The position numbers and the translations under genes were made by a program. A DNA stretch of 64,000 nucleotides from Pedobacter sp. HDW13 (lineage in GTDB: Bacteria; Bacteroidota; Bacteroidia; Sphingobacteriales; Sphingobacteriaceae), in NCBI RefSeq assembly GCF_011303555.1, contig NZ_CP049868.1, forward strand, positions 3,844,001 to 3,908,000, read 5' to 3'. Positions 7,626-16,854 of this stretch are shown here, piece after piece (position 1 is the first letter of the stretch; each line of letters opens with the position of its first letter). The notes below the pieces were generated by a model. That model worked only from the letters and a program-made list of their open reading frames with translations, was not told the origin of the DNA and ran no database searches.

Positions 7626-8450
7626 TTACTTTTTAGGTGGTTTCGCTAAAATATTTCCCGATAACAATTGAACCAGATTATTGATCACAGTTTGTTCTGT
7701 TCTTTTGATCAAATAAAATTGGTAGCCTAAGGGCTTCAATAAATTGAAAATATAATTAGGCTCAAATCCCGTTTTTAAATGGTAATCCTGATCGTATTCA
7801 AAAACCAGATACGGCAAATTTTTGGTAATCGACCGCATCAATCCTGCAATTACAAATGCTTCATAGCCTTCTACATCAATTTTGATAAAGTTGATTTTTT
7901 CATCAATTAAAAATTCATCGCCAATTTTACAATCGACAGTCACATCTCCATTTTTTTCGAATAGATTAAATGATCCAGGGTTATTACTGGCAGCATCCGC
8001 TGTAATTTTAAATGTTTCGTTTTTATTGCTCAGCGCAATGTTTTGTGGGGTAATTTGAGGGAAATTATTTAAGCTGATATTACGAATTAATGCGCTGTAA
8101 TTAAATGGTATGGGCTCAAATGCAGTTACCTTGCCCGATTGCCCAACCAGTTCTGCAAAATATAAGGTATGAAATCCGATGTTTGCACCAATATCTAGCA
8201 CATAGTCGTTTTTAGCAATGTACGAACTGAAAACTTGTTTCAGCGAGGCTTCATAATCACCAGTGTATACGATTTTAGAACCAATCCATGTTGTTGGATC
8301 ACATTCAATTTTGAAATTCCCAATCAATGGTTTTACGATAACTTTTGCTTTGGAAAATCTGTTGTTTTTAAACAAAAAATGAAAAATGCGGTCCTGCCCT
8401 TTAAAAAAGCGTCTTTTGAGAATGGTTTTATATAGGTACTGAAGGATCAT
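7626..8450 (-). CDS. FkbM-family methyltransferase
   Basis: A 274-aa SAM-dependent O-methyltransferase. Motif I is DYVLDIGANIGFHTLYFAE (about 87-105), followed by GKVTAFEPIPFNY and NNFPQITPQNIALSN. The FkbM signature is INFIKIDVEGYEAFVIAGL (about 195-213). These enzymes commonly methylate sugars in capsule and EPS loci. It lies between two operon genes with gaps of 4 and 8 bp. It is the first of three FkbM-like genes in this locus. Confidence 0.88.
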   Translation of the reverse strand: MILQYLYKTILKRRFFKGQDRIFHFLFKNNRFSKAKVIVKPLIGNFKIECDPTTWIGSKIVYTGDYEASLKQVFSSYIAKNDYVLDIGANIGFHTLYFAELVGQSGKVTAFEPIPFNYSALIRNISLNNFPQITPQNIALSNKNETFKITADAASNNPGSFNLFEKNGDVTVDCKIGDEFLIDEKINFIKIDVEGYEAFVIAGLMRSITKNLPYLVFEYDQDYHLKTGFEPNYIFNLLKPLGYQFYLIKRTEQTVINNLVQLLSGNILAKPPKK

Positions 8451-8454
8451 TTCG

Positions 8455-9747
8455 TTAGCTATGTTTCAATTCCAGTACTTCATCAAATACATCTACCTGT
8501 TTTTTGGTCAAAGATTTTGCTGTATATTTTTCAAACTCTTTCCAATTCGTGTTAGGAGATTTTTTCTCGATTACCTGTTCCAAATAATGTTCAAAAATAC
8601 GTTTTACTGCTGGAGAAGATTGTTCAAGTGTAATTAAATTCCCTGCATGACAATCTTTAATCGCAGTTGCCGCTTCACTTTTTGGGTGAAAAAGCGCAAG
8701 TAAAGGTTTTTTCGCCATTATGTATGGGTAAAGTTTGGAAGCTGTATACGATGCATCATTCGAGCCGACAATGAGCAACCCATCCGCTTCCTGCAAATTT
8801 CTGATGCTTTGGTAAAAACCTATCCGATCGGTATATTCCGTAACTTTTTCGCCCAAATCCATTTCTTGCGCGGTAGGCGCTATGGTGGGAGTACCGGTTC
8901 CATTTGGGGCATAACTTGTACCGATAAAATGTAAATGTAGAAGAGAAAAAATTACCGGATTGGTTTCTTTGATGGCTAAAAGTTCTTCAAATAATAATTT
9001 AATTGCCGGACGGATATCATAGCCGCCACGACCAATATAAATGAGGTTAATTTGGTTCTTATCAATTGGATAAACCAATTGAAGCTTCGATTTATTTTTC
9101 TCGGCAATCTCAAAATCCAGCTCAAATGAACCGAATGTAATTACCTTTGAAGGTTTGTTTTTTAACCAAGGGTATCTGCTTTCCAACGTTTCAATATAGT
9201 CTCTAGATACGCTGATGACGCCATCTACATTTTTCATGGCAATTGGTTCCAAGTATTTATTTAAACGATAAGAGAACCAATACTTTGGCGGTTGCTGTGA
9301 TTTTGGCTTATCCAAATAATAAGTAGAATGCCAGGGATCTTGCATATCGATTATATATGGAATACCAAACTTTTTCTTCCAATAATTCCCTAAAATACAT
9401 ACTGGAAACTGCGTAGTAGAAAAATAAACAAGATCGAAGAGACCACTTTTAAGCAATTGACTGCCTTTTTTTCTAAAAGACCATAAAGAGCGGAGTGCCA
9501 AGCTTCCCAAACCAAATTTGCTGGTCCATTTTTTAGGGAGCGCACCCACTTTATGGATAACGATATCAGAAGGAATGGACCCTAGTAAAAGACCGTCCTT
9601 TACTACATCAAAATATTTCTCATCAACTGTAATCACCTCCGGCTCCCAACCCAAATCTTTGAAATATGGCAGGCTCATCCTCACGCGTTGCATATCTGCC
9701 GTGTTTGCAGGAGGAAAGTGTGGAGATATAATAAGTACGCGTTTCAG
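8455..9747 (-). CDS. Glycosyltransferase (GT4-like) with a probable CTG start
   Basis: The first ATG (9693) lies inside the N-terminal domain and would remove the first beta-strand. The frame is open upstream and encodes LKRVLIISPHFPPANTADM, the standard GT4 start, beginning at CTG 9747; a TAA lies seven codons further up. No ATG, GTG or TTG exists between them, so CTG (or another rare codon) is the likely start. Other landmarks are YIIDMQDPWHS, NLIYIGRGGYD and the donor-site region EADGLLIVGSND...KLYPYIMAKKPLLAL. It probably adds a sugar to the EPS unit. Confidence 0.75.
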   Translation of the reverse strand: MKRVLIISPHFPPANTADMQRVRMSLPYFKDLGWEPEVITVDEKYFDVVKDGLLLGSIPSDIVIHKVGALPKKWTSKFGLGSLALRSLWSFRKKGSQLLKSGLFDLVYFSTTQFPVCILGNYWKKKFGIPYIIDMQDPWHSTYYLDKPKSQQPPKYWFSYRLNKYLEPIAMKNVDGVISVSRDYIETLESRYPWLKNKPSKVITFGSFELDFEIAEKNKSKLQLVYPIDKNQINLIYIGRGGYDIRPAIKLLFEELLAIKETNPVIFSLLHLHFIGTSYAPNGTGTPTIAPTAQEMDLGEKVTEYTDRIGFYQSIRNLQEADGLLIVGSNDASYTASKLYPYIMAKKPLLALFHPKSEAATAIKDCHAGNLITLEQSSPAVKRIFEHYLEQVIEKKSPNTNWKEFEKYTAKSLTKKQVDVFDEVLELKHS

Positions 9748-9770
9748 GTTATAGATCTTTTATAGTTTAC

Positions 9771-10994
9771 TCAATTAAGTGTTTTATTAACGATAGCTAT
9801 AAATTTCTCAGATTCCTCATCCCAATTTAAAGTAGCTTCAAACAAATGGTAAGCTTCATTTTGATGTTGAACTAAGAGCGCTGGATTCTGAATATAATTT
9901 AATAGGATTTCAGCCAATTGTTGAACATTGCCAATCTCATAACTGGCACCTATTGATGGGTGATCATTTATAAATTCTTTTTGAGCAATTGTTTCTGTAA
10001 CTACTGTGGCCAAACCAGCTTGTAGGTAAGTAAACAGCTTATTGCTTAGCGCCAGATGGTTGTTGATCGAAAAACCAGGCTCGGTAGCTAATCCGATATT
10101 GAATTGGCTTGCAAATTCGGCAAGTTTTGAAGAGGCAATCGGTTGATGAAAGTTGATACGTGGTGGATTAGCAAATGCTAGACTTTGAATAAGTTCATCA
10201 AGAACGATTTTAACTGTGTTACTTAAAAAACCTAGTATGTGGAATTCAATTTTAAACCCTTCAAGTATTTTTAAGCTTCTTATAGCATCCTGCAAACCAC
10301 GCGAAAGCCCAACATTTTGGCTAAACCAAAACAGCTTTAGCGGTTGGCTGGAAGCCGCACGGTTGGTGAATGAGTTTTTAGGAAATACGTTAAGAATGGG
10401 ATGAAATGTCAACGCCGGAAACAGCTCTTGGTATTTTTTTGCAATTTGAGGGCTGCTTGTACTGAGGTAATCTGTTTTCGGAAAATATTTTTCTTCAACA
10501 AATTTAACGAGGCGAAAATTTAAATCTTTGCTATGTGTTTCATATCTATGCATGTCTTCTGCATCAAATCCACATTTTGCCCTGTGTATTGAGGCTGCTT
10601 TTACTGCTGCGGGTAAAGCCGCTAGGTTATGGGCAATATAAAGGTCGGCAACAATGGTCTTCGCTTTATTAGTCAACCCATAAGTACCTCTTGATAACGC
10701 AAAAATAACAATAGTAGGATTTAATCCAACTAGCCTAATCATTTTTCTTGCTGCTTTGTGTATGCCTCTTGTTAGCCAATAAACAGTTTTTTGCTTAACG
10801 GGATCCCCGTTAACACGTATGGCTTTCCACTCTTTTTTAGGGAAGAGCTCCTCATCTAGCGCTGTACCCCATGCATTCCAATATTGATAAAGAACTGTTA
10901 CATGATAGCCAGCATCTGCAAGTGCATCGGCTTCTTTAACTAATCTTGGGTTTAGGGAAGGCTGACCAGAAGTAATAAGCAATACTCTTTTCAA
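9771..10994 (-). CDS. Glycosyltransferase family 4
   Basis: A 407-aa GT-B transferase. The N-terminus is KRVLLITSGQPSLNPRLVKEADAL, with the family's DLYIAHNLAALPAAVKAA and FDAEDMHRYE segments. The C-terminal part (LSNKLFTYLQAGLATVVTET) is the donor-binding loop. The start codon is TTG at 10994, giving M-K-R-V-L-L-I-T. It follows the next GT4 gene by 8 bp. Substrate unknown. Confidence 0.82.
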   Translation of the reverse strand: MKRVLLITSGQPSLNPRLVKEADALADAGYHVTVLYQYWNAWGTALDEELFPKKEWKAIRVNGDPVKQKTVYWLTRGIHKAARKMIRLVGLNPTIVIFALSRGTYGLTNKAKTIVADLYIAHNLAALPAAVKAASIHRAKCGFDAEDMHRYETHSKDLNFRLVKFVEEKYFPKTDYLSTSSPQIAKKYQELFPALTFHPILNVFPKNSFTNRAASSQPLKLFWFSQNVGLSRGLQDAIRSLKILEGFKIEFHILGFLSNTVKIVLDELIQSLAFANPPRINFHQPIASSKLAEFASQFNIGLATEPGFSINNHLALSNKLFTYLQAGLATVVTETIAQKEFINDHPSIGASYEIGNVQQLAEILLNYIQNPALLVQHQNEAYHLFEATLNWDEESEKFIAIVNKTLN

Positions 10995-11002
10995 CTTCTA
11001 TT

Positions 11003-12022
11003 CTAATCAAATAAATTTAAGTATTCGCTGGCAATGACACTTACATCGAATCTGCTTTTCGCATTTTCGCTGCAACGGCCTCGGTTAATATGGCTTACCT
11101 CATCCAATGCCTGTATCATCTCGTCTTTATTGCTTACCACAAGGCCATTAACCGAATTAATAACTACTTCTGGGGTTGCCCCGGCATTAAATGCAATAAC
11201 CGGTGTACCACAAGCCATGGCCTCTACCATTACCATTCCGAATGGCTCATCCCATTCTATTGGAAAGAGCAAGGCTTTCGATTTGCCGAGATAATGGTTT
11301 TTTTGATCATCATTAAGCGGACCTAGGTAAATGATCTGCTTTCCATCAAATTTTGGTTCAAGCTCTTCCTTAAAATATTGGTAATTATCTGTTGTATTTG
11401 GAATGTTGCCGCCAATCCAAAGTGTGCTTCCCGTATCTAAAGCCACAGCGATGGCAGTTTGTAGCCCCTTTATTTTATCAAGCCTGCCCAAAAACATAAG
11501 TGGCGCATCTGGTGCTATGGTAGGTTGTGGTACATACTTAGAAAAATCAATGGCATTATACACTGTTCTCCAGTTACCCATAACATTGCCTGTTGAAACA
11601 CAATAATTGCTACAAGCGGTAAATAATAGATTGCGGTTAGGCAATTTGGTAATCAGTTTTATGCCCTTTACACTAACTGGGCGGCCATAGGTCATGATTT
11701 TTTTTACTTTATTGTTTAACACTGGAAGCAAGTAAGCCAAACGCCCAAAATTGTGGATAAAATCAAAGTCATTTCTTCTTTTACGTAAAAACCTCCATGC
11801 TTTAAAAAGTTCCTTTAACCTTTGGAATTTGGATCTTTTAAGGTCGTTGACGCCAAAAGAATGTACGGTTCCAGAGATATCAGAATTTGGACCTGCCAGC
11901 AAATGAACGGTATGACCCATTTTTTTGTATTCTTCAGCAAACATATAGACAAGACGCTCGTGTCCTCCGTAAAGTGGAGGAGGCACAGGAATTCCAGGAT
12001 CCATAACTAAAAGAATTTTCAT
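11003..12022 (-). CDS. Glycosyltransferase family 4
   Basis: A 339-aa GT4 enzyme. The glycine-rich N-terminus is KILLVMDPGIPVPPPLYGGHERL. Further on are FDFIHNFGRLAYLLP, the linker motif FLGRLDKIKGLQTAI (about 175-189), and the catalytic E-x7-E region DEPFGMVMVEAMACGTPVIAF (about 257-277). It resembles sugar transferases of EPS loci that use UDP- or GDP-sugars. Its ATG overlaps the previous gene's stop by 4 bp, so the pair is translationally coupled. Confidence 0.87.
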   Translation of the reverse strand: MKILLVMDPGIPVPPPLYGGHERLVYMFAEEYKKMGHTVHLLAGPNSDISGTVHSFGVNDLKRSKFQRLKELFKAWRFLRKRRNDFDFIHNFGRLAYLLPVLNNKVKKIMTYGRPVSVKGIKLITKLPNRNLLFTACSNYCVSTGNVMGNWRTVYNAIDFSKYVPQPTIAPDAPLMFLGRLDKIKGLQTAIAVALDTGSTLWIGGNIPNTTDNYQYFKEELEPKFDGKQIIYLGPLNDDQKNHYLGKSKALLFPIEWDEPFGMVMVEAMACGTPVIAFNAGATPEVVINSVNGLVVSNKDEMIQALDEVSHINRGRCSENAKSRFDVSVIASEYLNLFD

Positions 12023-13008
12023 TGTGCTATTGAATTGTACAGGTCAAGATATTTTTGGGTCGAAGCTTCTAGACTCAGGTTTTCCAATACGTAAGCTCGA
12101 GGCATAAATTTATTTTCTTTGTTTTTAGCGATAAACTCAAAGAGTTTATCGCTAAAAACTGTTGCGTTGGTGAATTTTACTCCACATCTTTCGTCCCAGT
12201 AAGGTACTGATGTTACCGGCTGATATTGAACTTTATGTGGATAATAGCTCGGGTCTTGCCAATATCCGCCCTTGTCCCAGGCTAATACGGGCGTATTGGT
12301 TGCTAATATCTGTTGGTATGCTTGGCCCTGTGTTTCGTGTTCGCATAGAAAAATGGAACCTTTACATTTCGATAATTTTGCCGTTAGTTCAGCATGGTTA
12401 TAAGTACCATATCTAATTACCTCATAGCTCAGATTGTGGTTATCGAGTATTTTTTTGATTGGCTTTAGTAAAGAAGCCTCAAAAGTATCATATTGCCATA
12501 TTATTTTGTCGTAAATTAAGAAATCTACGGTGGGAGATGGGGTCTTAATCTTATCACTCCATTGCTCGGTATCTATTCCAGCAGGCCAAAAATCAACCAT
12601 ATGAGAGCCGTAAAACGGATCGAAAACTTCTTTCATCCAAGGACCAGGGACTAATATTTTTTTAATAGTAGGATATTTTATTAAAAAGTCCAGATCATCA
12701 GTAGGGTGAGAAAAGATGCCTGCTCCGTAAATGATCGGGTTTTTCCACTTGAACTTGTCAAGTATTTGAGGTTTGCCAATTATGCATGCTATTTCTTCAG
12801 GATGTTTTTTGATATAGGAGAAATCGTTAAAACGAAAGGGAATATTCAATTTATCTAGGCCTTTCATCAATTGCAGAGCAATCCTCATTACCCCGCCAGG
12901 TTTGGTTTTTCCCCTAACAATCCTGCGGACAATCTGCCGGAGATATCTGTCAAACTTTATCCATCTGTCTGGATTTGGTTCTTCGTAAAATATATTTAAT
13001 GGCTTCAT
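12019..13008 (-). CDS. Glycosyltransferase, GT4-like C-terminal domain
   Basis: A 329-aa protein with a GT-B-like C-terminal half: FLCEHETQGQAYQQILATNTPVLAWDKGG resembles the donor-site loop. The N-terminal half (FYEEPNPDRWIKFDRYL, KPGGVMRIALQLMKGL) is typical of short EPS-locus transferases. I can name no exact family. Its 3' part holds a perfect 18-bp inverted repeat with a 3-nt loop (12121-12159), unusual inside a reading frame. It overlaps both neighbours by 4 bp. Confidence 0.72.
   Translation of the reverse strand: MKPLNIFYEEPNPDRWIKFDRYLRQIVRRIVRGKTKPGGVMRIALQLMKGLDKLNIPFRFNDFSYIKKHPEEIACIIGKPQILDKFKWKNPIIYGAGIFSHPTDDLDFLIKYPTIKKILVPGPWMKEVFDPFYGSHMVDFWPAGIDTEQWSDKIKTPSPTVDFLIYDKIIWQYDTFEASLLKPIKKILDNHNLSYEVIRYGTYNHAELTAKLSKCKGSIFLCEHETQGQAYQQILATNTPVLAWDKGGYWQDPSYYPHKVQYQPVTSVPYWDERCGVKFTNATVFSDKLFEFIAKNKENKFMPRAYVLENLSLEASTQKYLDLYNSIAQ
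12121..12159. repeat. Perfect 18-bp inverted repeat with 3-nt loop inside a coding region
   Basis: Left arm GTTTTTAGCGATAAACTC (12121-12138), loop AAA, right arm GAGTTTATCGCTAAAAAC (12142-12159). All 18 pairs match. It encodes VFSDKLFEFIAKN in the glycosyltransferase and is not followed by a T-run in either direction. Confidence 0.9.
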
Positions 13009-13814
13009 TTTATCTCGAATTTAGAAAAGATAAAATTTCCACCTCTTTCCAAGAAATATTTAAATGAAAAGCTAATCATTATTTGCTTGAGGTTTTGTAG
13101 ATCAACACCCTCGTGTATTTCGATGATAATCGTATTTGTTTTGCTTAGCCATTCGTTATTCTGGGTTAGCAAAACTCCTTCGTAACCTTCTATGTCGATT
13201 TTTAACAGATCTATTTGCTCCCATTGATAGTCGGCAAGTACCGTTGGTATACTAACGCCTTTCACTTCATAAACTTTACTGTTTAATAGTTGTTTCCCAA
13301 ATTCGATGTCTTCAACTTTATGGCCATAATCCTTATTGCTTAAGGCCATTTGTAGGTATCCATCATTTATTGATACCGCGGCTTCTATAACCTTTGCTTT
13401 TATATCATTTAGCCCAATGTTCTGTTTCAAAACGTCAATGTTTGTGTTAATAGGTTCAATACATGCAATTTGTGCTTGCGGAAATAGTTTGCTAAGGTAA
13501 ACAGTTGTGAAACCTGCATTAGCACCTAAATCGAGAATGGTACGAATAGGCTGAGTCGAAGACAAAAAATAACAATTATGTTCAAACACTTCTGAGATGA
13601 TAAAAGTGTCTGCACCTCCATTGTCTCTTATTATTAAGTCAATAGAGCCAATAGGGTAGGGATATTTAAATTTTACTTTGAATTTCGATTCGCGTTTAGG
13701 GTTTAGCTTTTTAGGAATACGATAGATCAATAGTAGCCATTTTATTCCGTTTATTAAACCTGATGTAATTTTTTTTGTATGCTTAATGTTTTTTAAAAAA
13801 CTAGATATTTTCAT
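13005..13814 (-). CDS. FkbM-family methyltransferase
   Basis: A 269-aa SAM methyltransferase. Motif I is TILDLGANAGFTTVYLSKLF (about 92-111), followed by AQIACIEPINTNIDVLKQN. The FkbM signature is IDLLKIDIEGYEGVLLTQN (about 200-218). It likely methylates a sugar of the EPS. It overlaps the downstream gene by 4 bp, in the middle of a block of glycosyltransferases. It is the second of three FkbM-type proteins here; they share motifs but differ in length and N-terminus, so they probably have distinct targets. Confidence 0.88.
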   Translation of the reverse strand: MKISSFLKNIKHTKKITSGLINGIKWLLLIYRIPKKLNPKRESKFKVKFKYPYPIGSIDLIIRDNGGADTFIISEVFEHNCYFLSSTQPIRTILDLGANAGFTTVYLSKLFPQAQIACIEPINTNIDVLKQNIGLNDIKAKVIEAAVSINDGYLQMALSNKDYGHKVEDIEFGKQLLNSKVYEVKGVSIPTVLADYQWEQIDLLKIDIEGYEGVLLTQNNEWLSKTNTIIIEIHEGVDLQNLKQIMISFSFKYFLERGGNFIFSKFEIK

Positions 13815-13815
13815 T

Positions 13816-14781
13816 TTAATACCATAATAATTGTAGGCGGCGGGCTATTTTCCAACCGAAGATTTTTGTAATCAACTTGCCTATTTTACCACCTTGGAAT
13901 CTCTTCCCTTGATAATTCAATTCTTTGCTTCTATTGCTACACAGTTCAAAGAGCTTTTTTTGTTTAGGATAAGATAAAAATGCAAGTTCCCAATATGATC
14001 TTGCCAATAAGTTAGCAAGCTGTTCATTTGGAAAGTGATCGATCAATAATTTTCGCTTCATTTCTATCGAATTAACCGAAGAAAGCAGCCCTTTTCTATT
14101 CTTGATACCTGACGATAAGCTTATCTGTCCCGAATGTTTTCTATACAAAACCATTGCGCTTTCTACATATATGATTTGGATTGATGCTAAGGCAACCCTT
14201 AAATAGTATTCTCCATCATCGTCAACGGAAAGGCTTTCATTCCAAGGATCAATTTTATCTAAAATAGTTTTTGGTGCCAACCACGAATGGATTTCTACCA
14301 TCGTTCCTGGATAGTCTTTGGTGCCCCCAAATAGAATTTTAACAAAATCTTTAGGATTATTGAACTCGCTAAAGAAATTTTGCTTTGGGATTTCAGAAAC
14401 ATGTCCTTCTTTATTGAAAAAATGTATAGAAGGGCCGATAGCAACAGAATTTGGATTTTTTTCTAAAACATTAACCTGTAAGGCTATTTTTTGTGGCAAC
14501 AACAGGTCGTCGGCATCTAAGAATTGAATATATTTTCCTTTAGATTTTTTAAGTCCGTGGTTACGGGCAGCACTGGCACCCAAGTTTTTTTGAGACAAGA
14601 TAGTGATCCCATCGGTCTCAAATTTTTTGGCAATCTCGAGCGAATTGTCTGTTGATTCATCATCAACAATGATGATCTCTTTATTTGGCCAGGTTTGATT
14701 AATAGCCGATTGTATAGTTGCTGCTAAAAAAGCGGAGGAATTATATACTGGAATTATAATAGAAACTAAAGGTAGATTCAC
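13816..14781 (-). CDS. Glycosyltransferase family 2
   Basis: A 321-aa GT-A enzyme with all classical GT2 landmarks: LVSIIIPVYNSSAFLAATI, EIIIVDDESTDNSLEIA (about 35-51), GASAARNHGLKKSKGKYIQFLDADDLL (the DxD is in DADD, about 95-98), and a late FNKEG...VDDDGEYYLRVA region with the catalytic Asp. The start is GTG 14781, overlapping the stop of the fucosyltransferase-like gene. It transfers a nucleotide-activated sugar; the donor is unknown. Confidence 0.87.
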   Translation of the reverse strand: MNLPLVSIIIPVYNSSAFLAATIQSAINQTWPNKEIIIVDDESTDNSLEIAKKFETDGITILSQKNLGASAARNHGLKKSKGKYIQFLDADDLLLPQKIALQVNVLEKNPNSVAIGPSIHFFNKEGHVSEIPKQNFFSEFNNPKDFVKILFGGTKDYPGTMVEIHSWLAPKTILDKIDPWNESLSVDDDGEYYLRVALASIQIIYVESAMVLYRKHSGQISLSSGIKNRKGLLSSVNSIEMKRKLLIDHFPNEQLANLLARSYWELAFLSYPKQKKLFELCSNRSKELNYQGKRFQGGKIGKLITKIFGWKIARRLQLLWY

Positions 14782-15812
14782 TAAACGCTGTTTTTTGTCT
14801 CCCTAAATATCATTGTCCATCTTTGTTTAGATTGAAGATTTATTAATGAATATTCTGGATTGAGCCAGGGCTCCTTGAGATATTTAATGTAAAGGTCTAT
14901 ATCATTATCTATTTCAATAATTCTCTCGATAAGTGGCGTAAAGTTGAGTTGATTAAATTGTAGTTTCATTTTGAGGTTGCGCCCCAAAGTTTTCAGCCTC
15001 CTGTCGAAACGATTTTTAAGCGAGTTAAAATGTTGTGGCCTGATATCGATAAAATTGCGTTGACCTTTAGATTCCAAGGTGTCAATCAGCCAATTGTTTC
15101 TCAGTTTAATATAGTCTGGGCAATTTAAAAAGCTTTGGGTATTAAAAACATCATCTATATGCATATCTCCACAATAAATAGGCAGGCTATTCACCAACAT
15201 GGCATCATATAATTTCTCTGTTTGGTAGCCCGGATAAGCATAATTTTCAAAGGCAATCGTAAACTTGTATTGGCTTAAAAACTGGCGCTTTCTTTCCCAT
15301 ACCGTTCCTTTATATTGTGAATCGATTGAAGGCATATTATTCATTGATTTGCTTGGTGCATCGATTTTTTTATACTTTGATAGTTGTCTGAAAAATGATT
15401 CTCTATAGGGAACCTTGTTGGAATAGATGAAATTACAGAACTTCTTTTTCTCTGAGACGATCTTGTCTATCTCGTTGTCGTCAATTTTTTTTGCCAAAAG
15501 ATTTGGATCAAAACCGTGCCATTGTATGCGATGGTATTTGGGATCTTGAATTTCTTCTTCTCTAGGCACGCCGAATGCCCACTCGCATGTCGACAAATCA
15601 GGGGTTATGTTTTCACAAAAATAGCCGATTCTTACGTAATCGCCCTTTTTTGGGATGTCGTTGCCATAAGGACCAAAAAGAATAAATTCGGGGTTTTGAT
15701 TTTCTTCGATGAACTCAAACTCATCCTGTAGCTCAGAAAAGATTTCTTGTTGCGCAATTTCAAAGCTGATGCCGTTCTTAAATTGGATGTGAATTTTTTT
15801 GCGCATTAACAT
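14781..15812 (-). CDS. GT10-like alpha-(1,3)-fucosyltransferase
   Basis: The C-terminal half carries the GT10 signature: YKFTIAFENYAYPGYQTEKL, then YDAMLVNSLPIYCGD (about 200-235), which in the family binds GDP-fucose. The N-terminal half has RIGYFCENITPD and WAFGVPREEE, also typical. It would add fucose or a related 6-deoxy sugar to the EPS unit. I prefer ATG 15812; a TTG at 15872 adds 20 residues that do not look like the family. No fucose-synthesis genes are visible in the window, so GDP-fucose would have to come from elsewhere. Confidence 0.78.
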   Translation of the reverse strand: MLMRKKIHIQFKNGISFEIAQQEIFSELQDEFEFIEENQNPEFILFGPYGNDIPKKGDYVRIGYFCENITPDLSTCEWAFGVPREEEIQDPKYHRIQWHGFDPNLLAKKIDDNEIDKIVSEKKKFCNFIYSNKVPYRESFFRQLSKYKKIDAPSKSMNNMPSIDSQYKGTVWERKRQFLSQYKFTIAFENYAYPGYQTEKLYDAMLVNSLPIYCGDMHIDDVFNTQSFLNCPDYIKLRNNWLIDTLESKGQRNFIDIRPQHFNSLKNRFDRRLKTLGRNLKMKLQFNQLNFTPLIERIIEIDNDIDLYIKYLKEPWLNPEYSLINLQSKQRWTMIFRETKNSV

Positions 15813-15849
15813 AAAGGTCTTTATTTGGTAGTTTCGGCTAAGATCGAAC

Positions 15850-16743
15850 TTATTCTTTTTTGATAAAGACAAATTCTCCAGAGTTTGTGGCTTCTAATTG
15901 ATTTTGGAGATATTGGTATATTTTTACCATTTCGTTAGCTGAGGGTTCCTGTCTGAAGTCTGTCTTTGATGGCTTATGTTTGCACAAAGCTTTACCAAAA
16001 GCGATTTTTATTTTTGACCACAATGAAATCTCCGCATTATCGCCAGCATATTCATAAAAACTATGAGCTTTTTTCCCCTGCCGCTCAATTTCCTTCCTAT
16101 TTTTTAAAGCACTTATACTTTCATTGTGTGCTACAGATAATGCGTTATAACCAGTATAGTAGGTAATATTGGCTTGTAGATAACTAATTCTTAAACTATA
16201 TTCCCAATCCATCATTACATATGAAGTATTGTAAAGCCCGATGTAAGCCAATGAGCTTTTTCTCACCAGCATGTGGACATCTCCGAAGGTAAAAGAGGCA
16301 ACAGCGCCTTTTAGCCATTTTTGGTATTGACTGATTCGACTTGCTTTATGGACTTTAGTATGGTTTTGTAAAGAGCCAAATAAGTCGTTAGAAATTAAAA
16401 CATCAATTTCAGGATGTGAAAGCATGTAGATAGCGCATTTTTTGATCGCGTTGTAATCAAAAACGTCATCATCTATTATTTTTTTTATAATGGTACCTCT
16501 TGCCAAGAGCATAGCCTTGTTCCAGCCATGAGCCTGTCCTTTATCTGGTTCTGAGACAAGCTGATGGATTTTTCCATTGTCTAAAAGTTCTTGAAGATAT
16601 TCTTTGGTGCCATCATTACTGTTGCCATCAACAACTACAATTTCGTCCGCATCAGTTACTTTAGAAAGCAGTGTCTTTAAGGTTATCTGCAAAAATGGTA
16701 ATCGGTTTCTGGTTGAAATGATGTAAGATATTTGAAAACTCAT
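15850..16743 (-). CDS. Glycosyltransferase family 2
   Basis: A 297-aa GT-A transferase. Motifs are ISYIISTRNRLPFLQITL, EIVVVDGNSNDGTKEYL (about 34-50), GQAHGWNKAMLLARGTIIKKIIDDDVFD (metal-binding DDD near 92-94), and DWEYSLRISYLQA. It probably elongates the EPS unit. The ATG is at 16743; a 111-bp gap separates it from the upstream methyltransferase gene, one of the longer gaps in the operon, where I see no clear signal. Confidence 0.85.
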   Translation of the reverse strand: MSFQISYIISTRNRLPFLQITLKTLLSKVTDADEIVVVDGNSNDGTKEYLQELLDNGKIHQLVSEPDKGQAHGWNKAMLLARGTIIKKIIDDDVFDYNAIKKCAIYMLSHPEIDVLISNDLFGSLQNHTKVHKASRISQYQKWLKGAVASFTFGDVHMLVRKSSLAYIGLYNTSYVMMDWEYSLRISYLQANITYYTGYNALSVAHNESISALKNRKEIERQGKKAHSFYEYAGDNAEISLWSKIKIAFGKALCKHKPSKTDFRQEPSANEMVKIYQYLQNQLEATNSGEFVFIKKE

Positions 16744-16854
16744 TAATCTAAAATAAGACGCTCTTCACGATGTGTTTTATTGTTTAATCTAATCTTTTGA
16801 TTGCAAAATGTGTATGGATTATCTGTAATGTGACTTAAAATCATAGGGTGGGTG

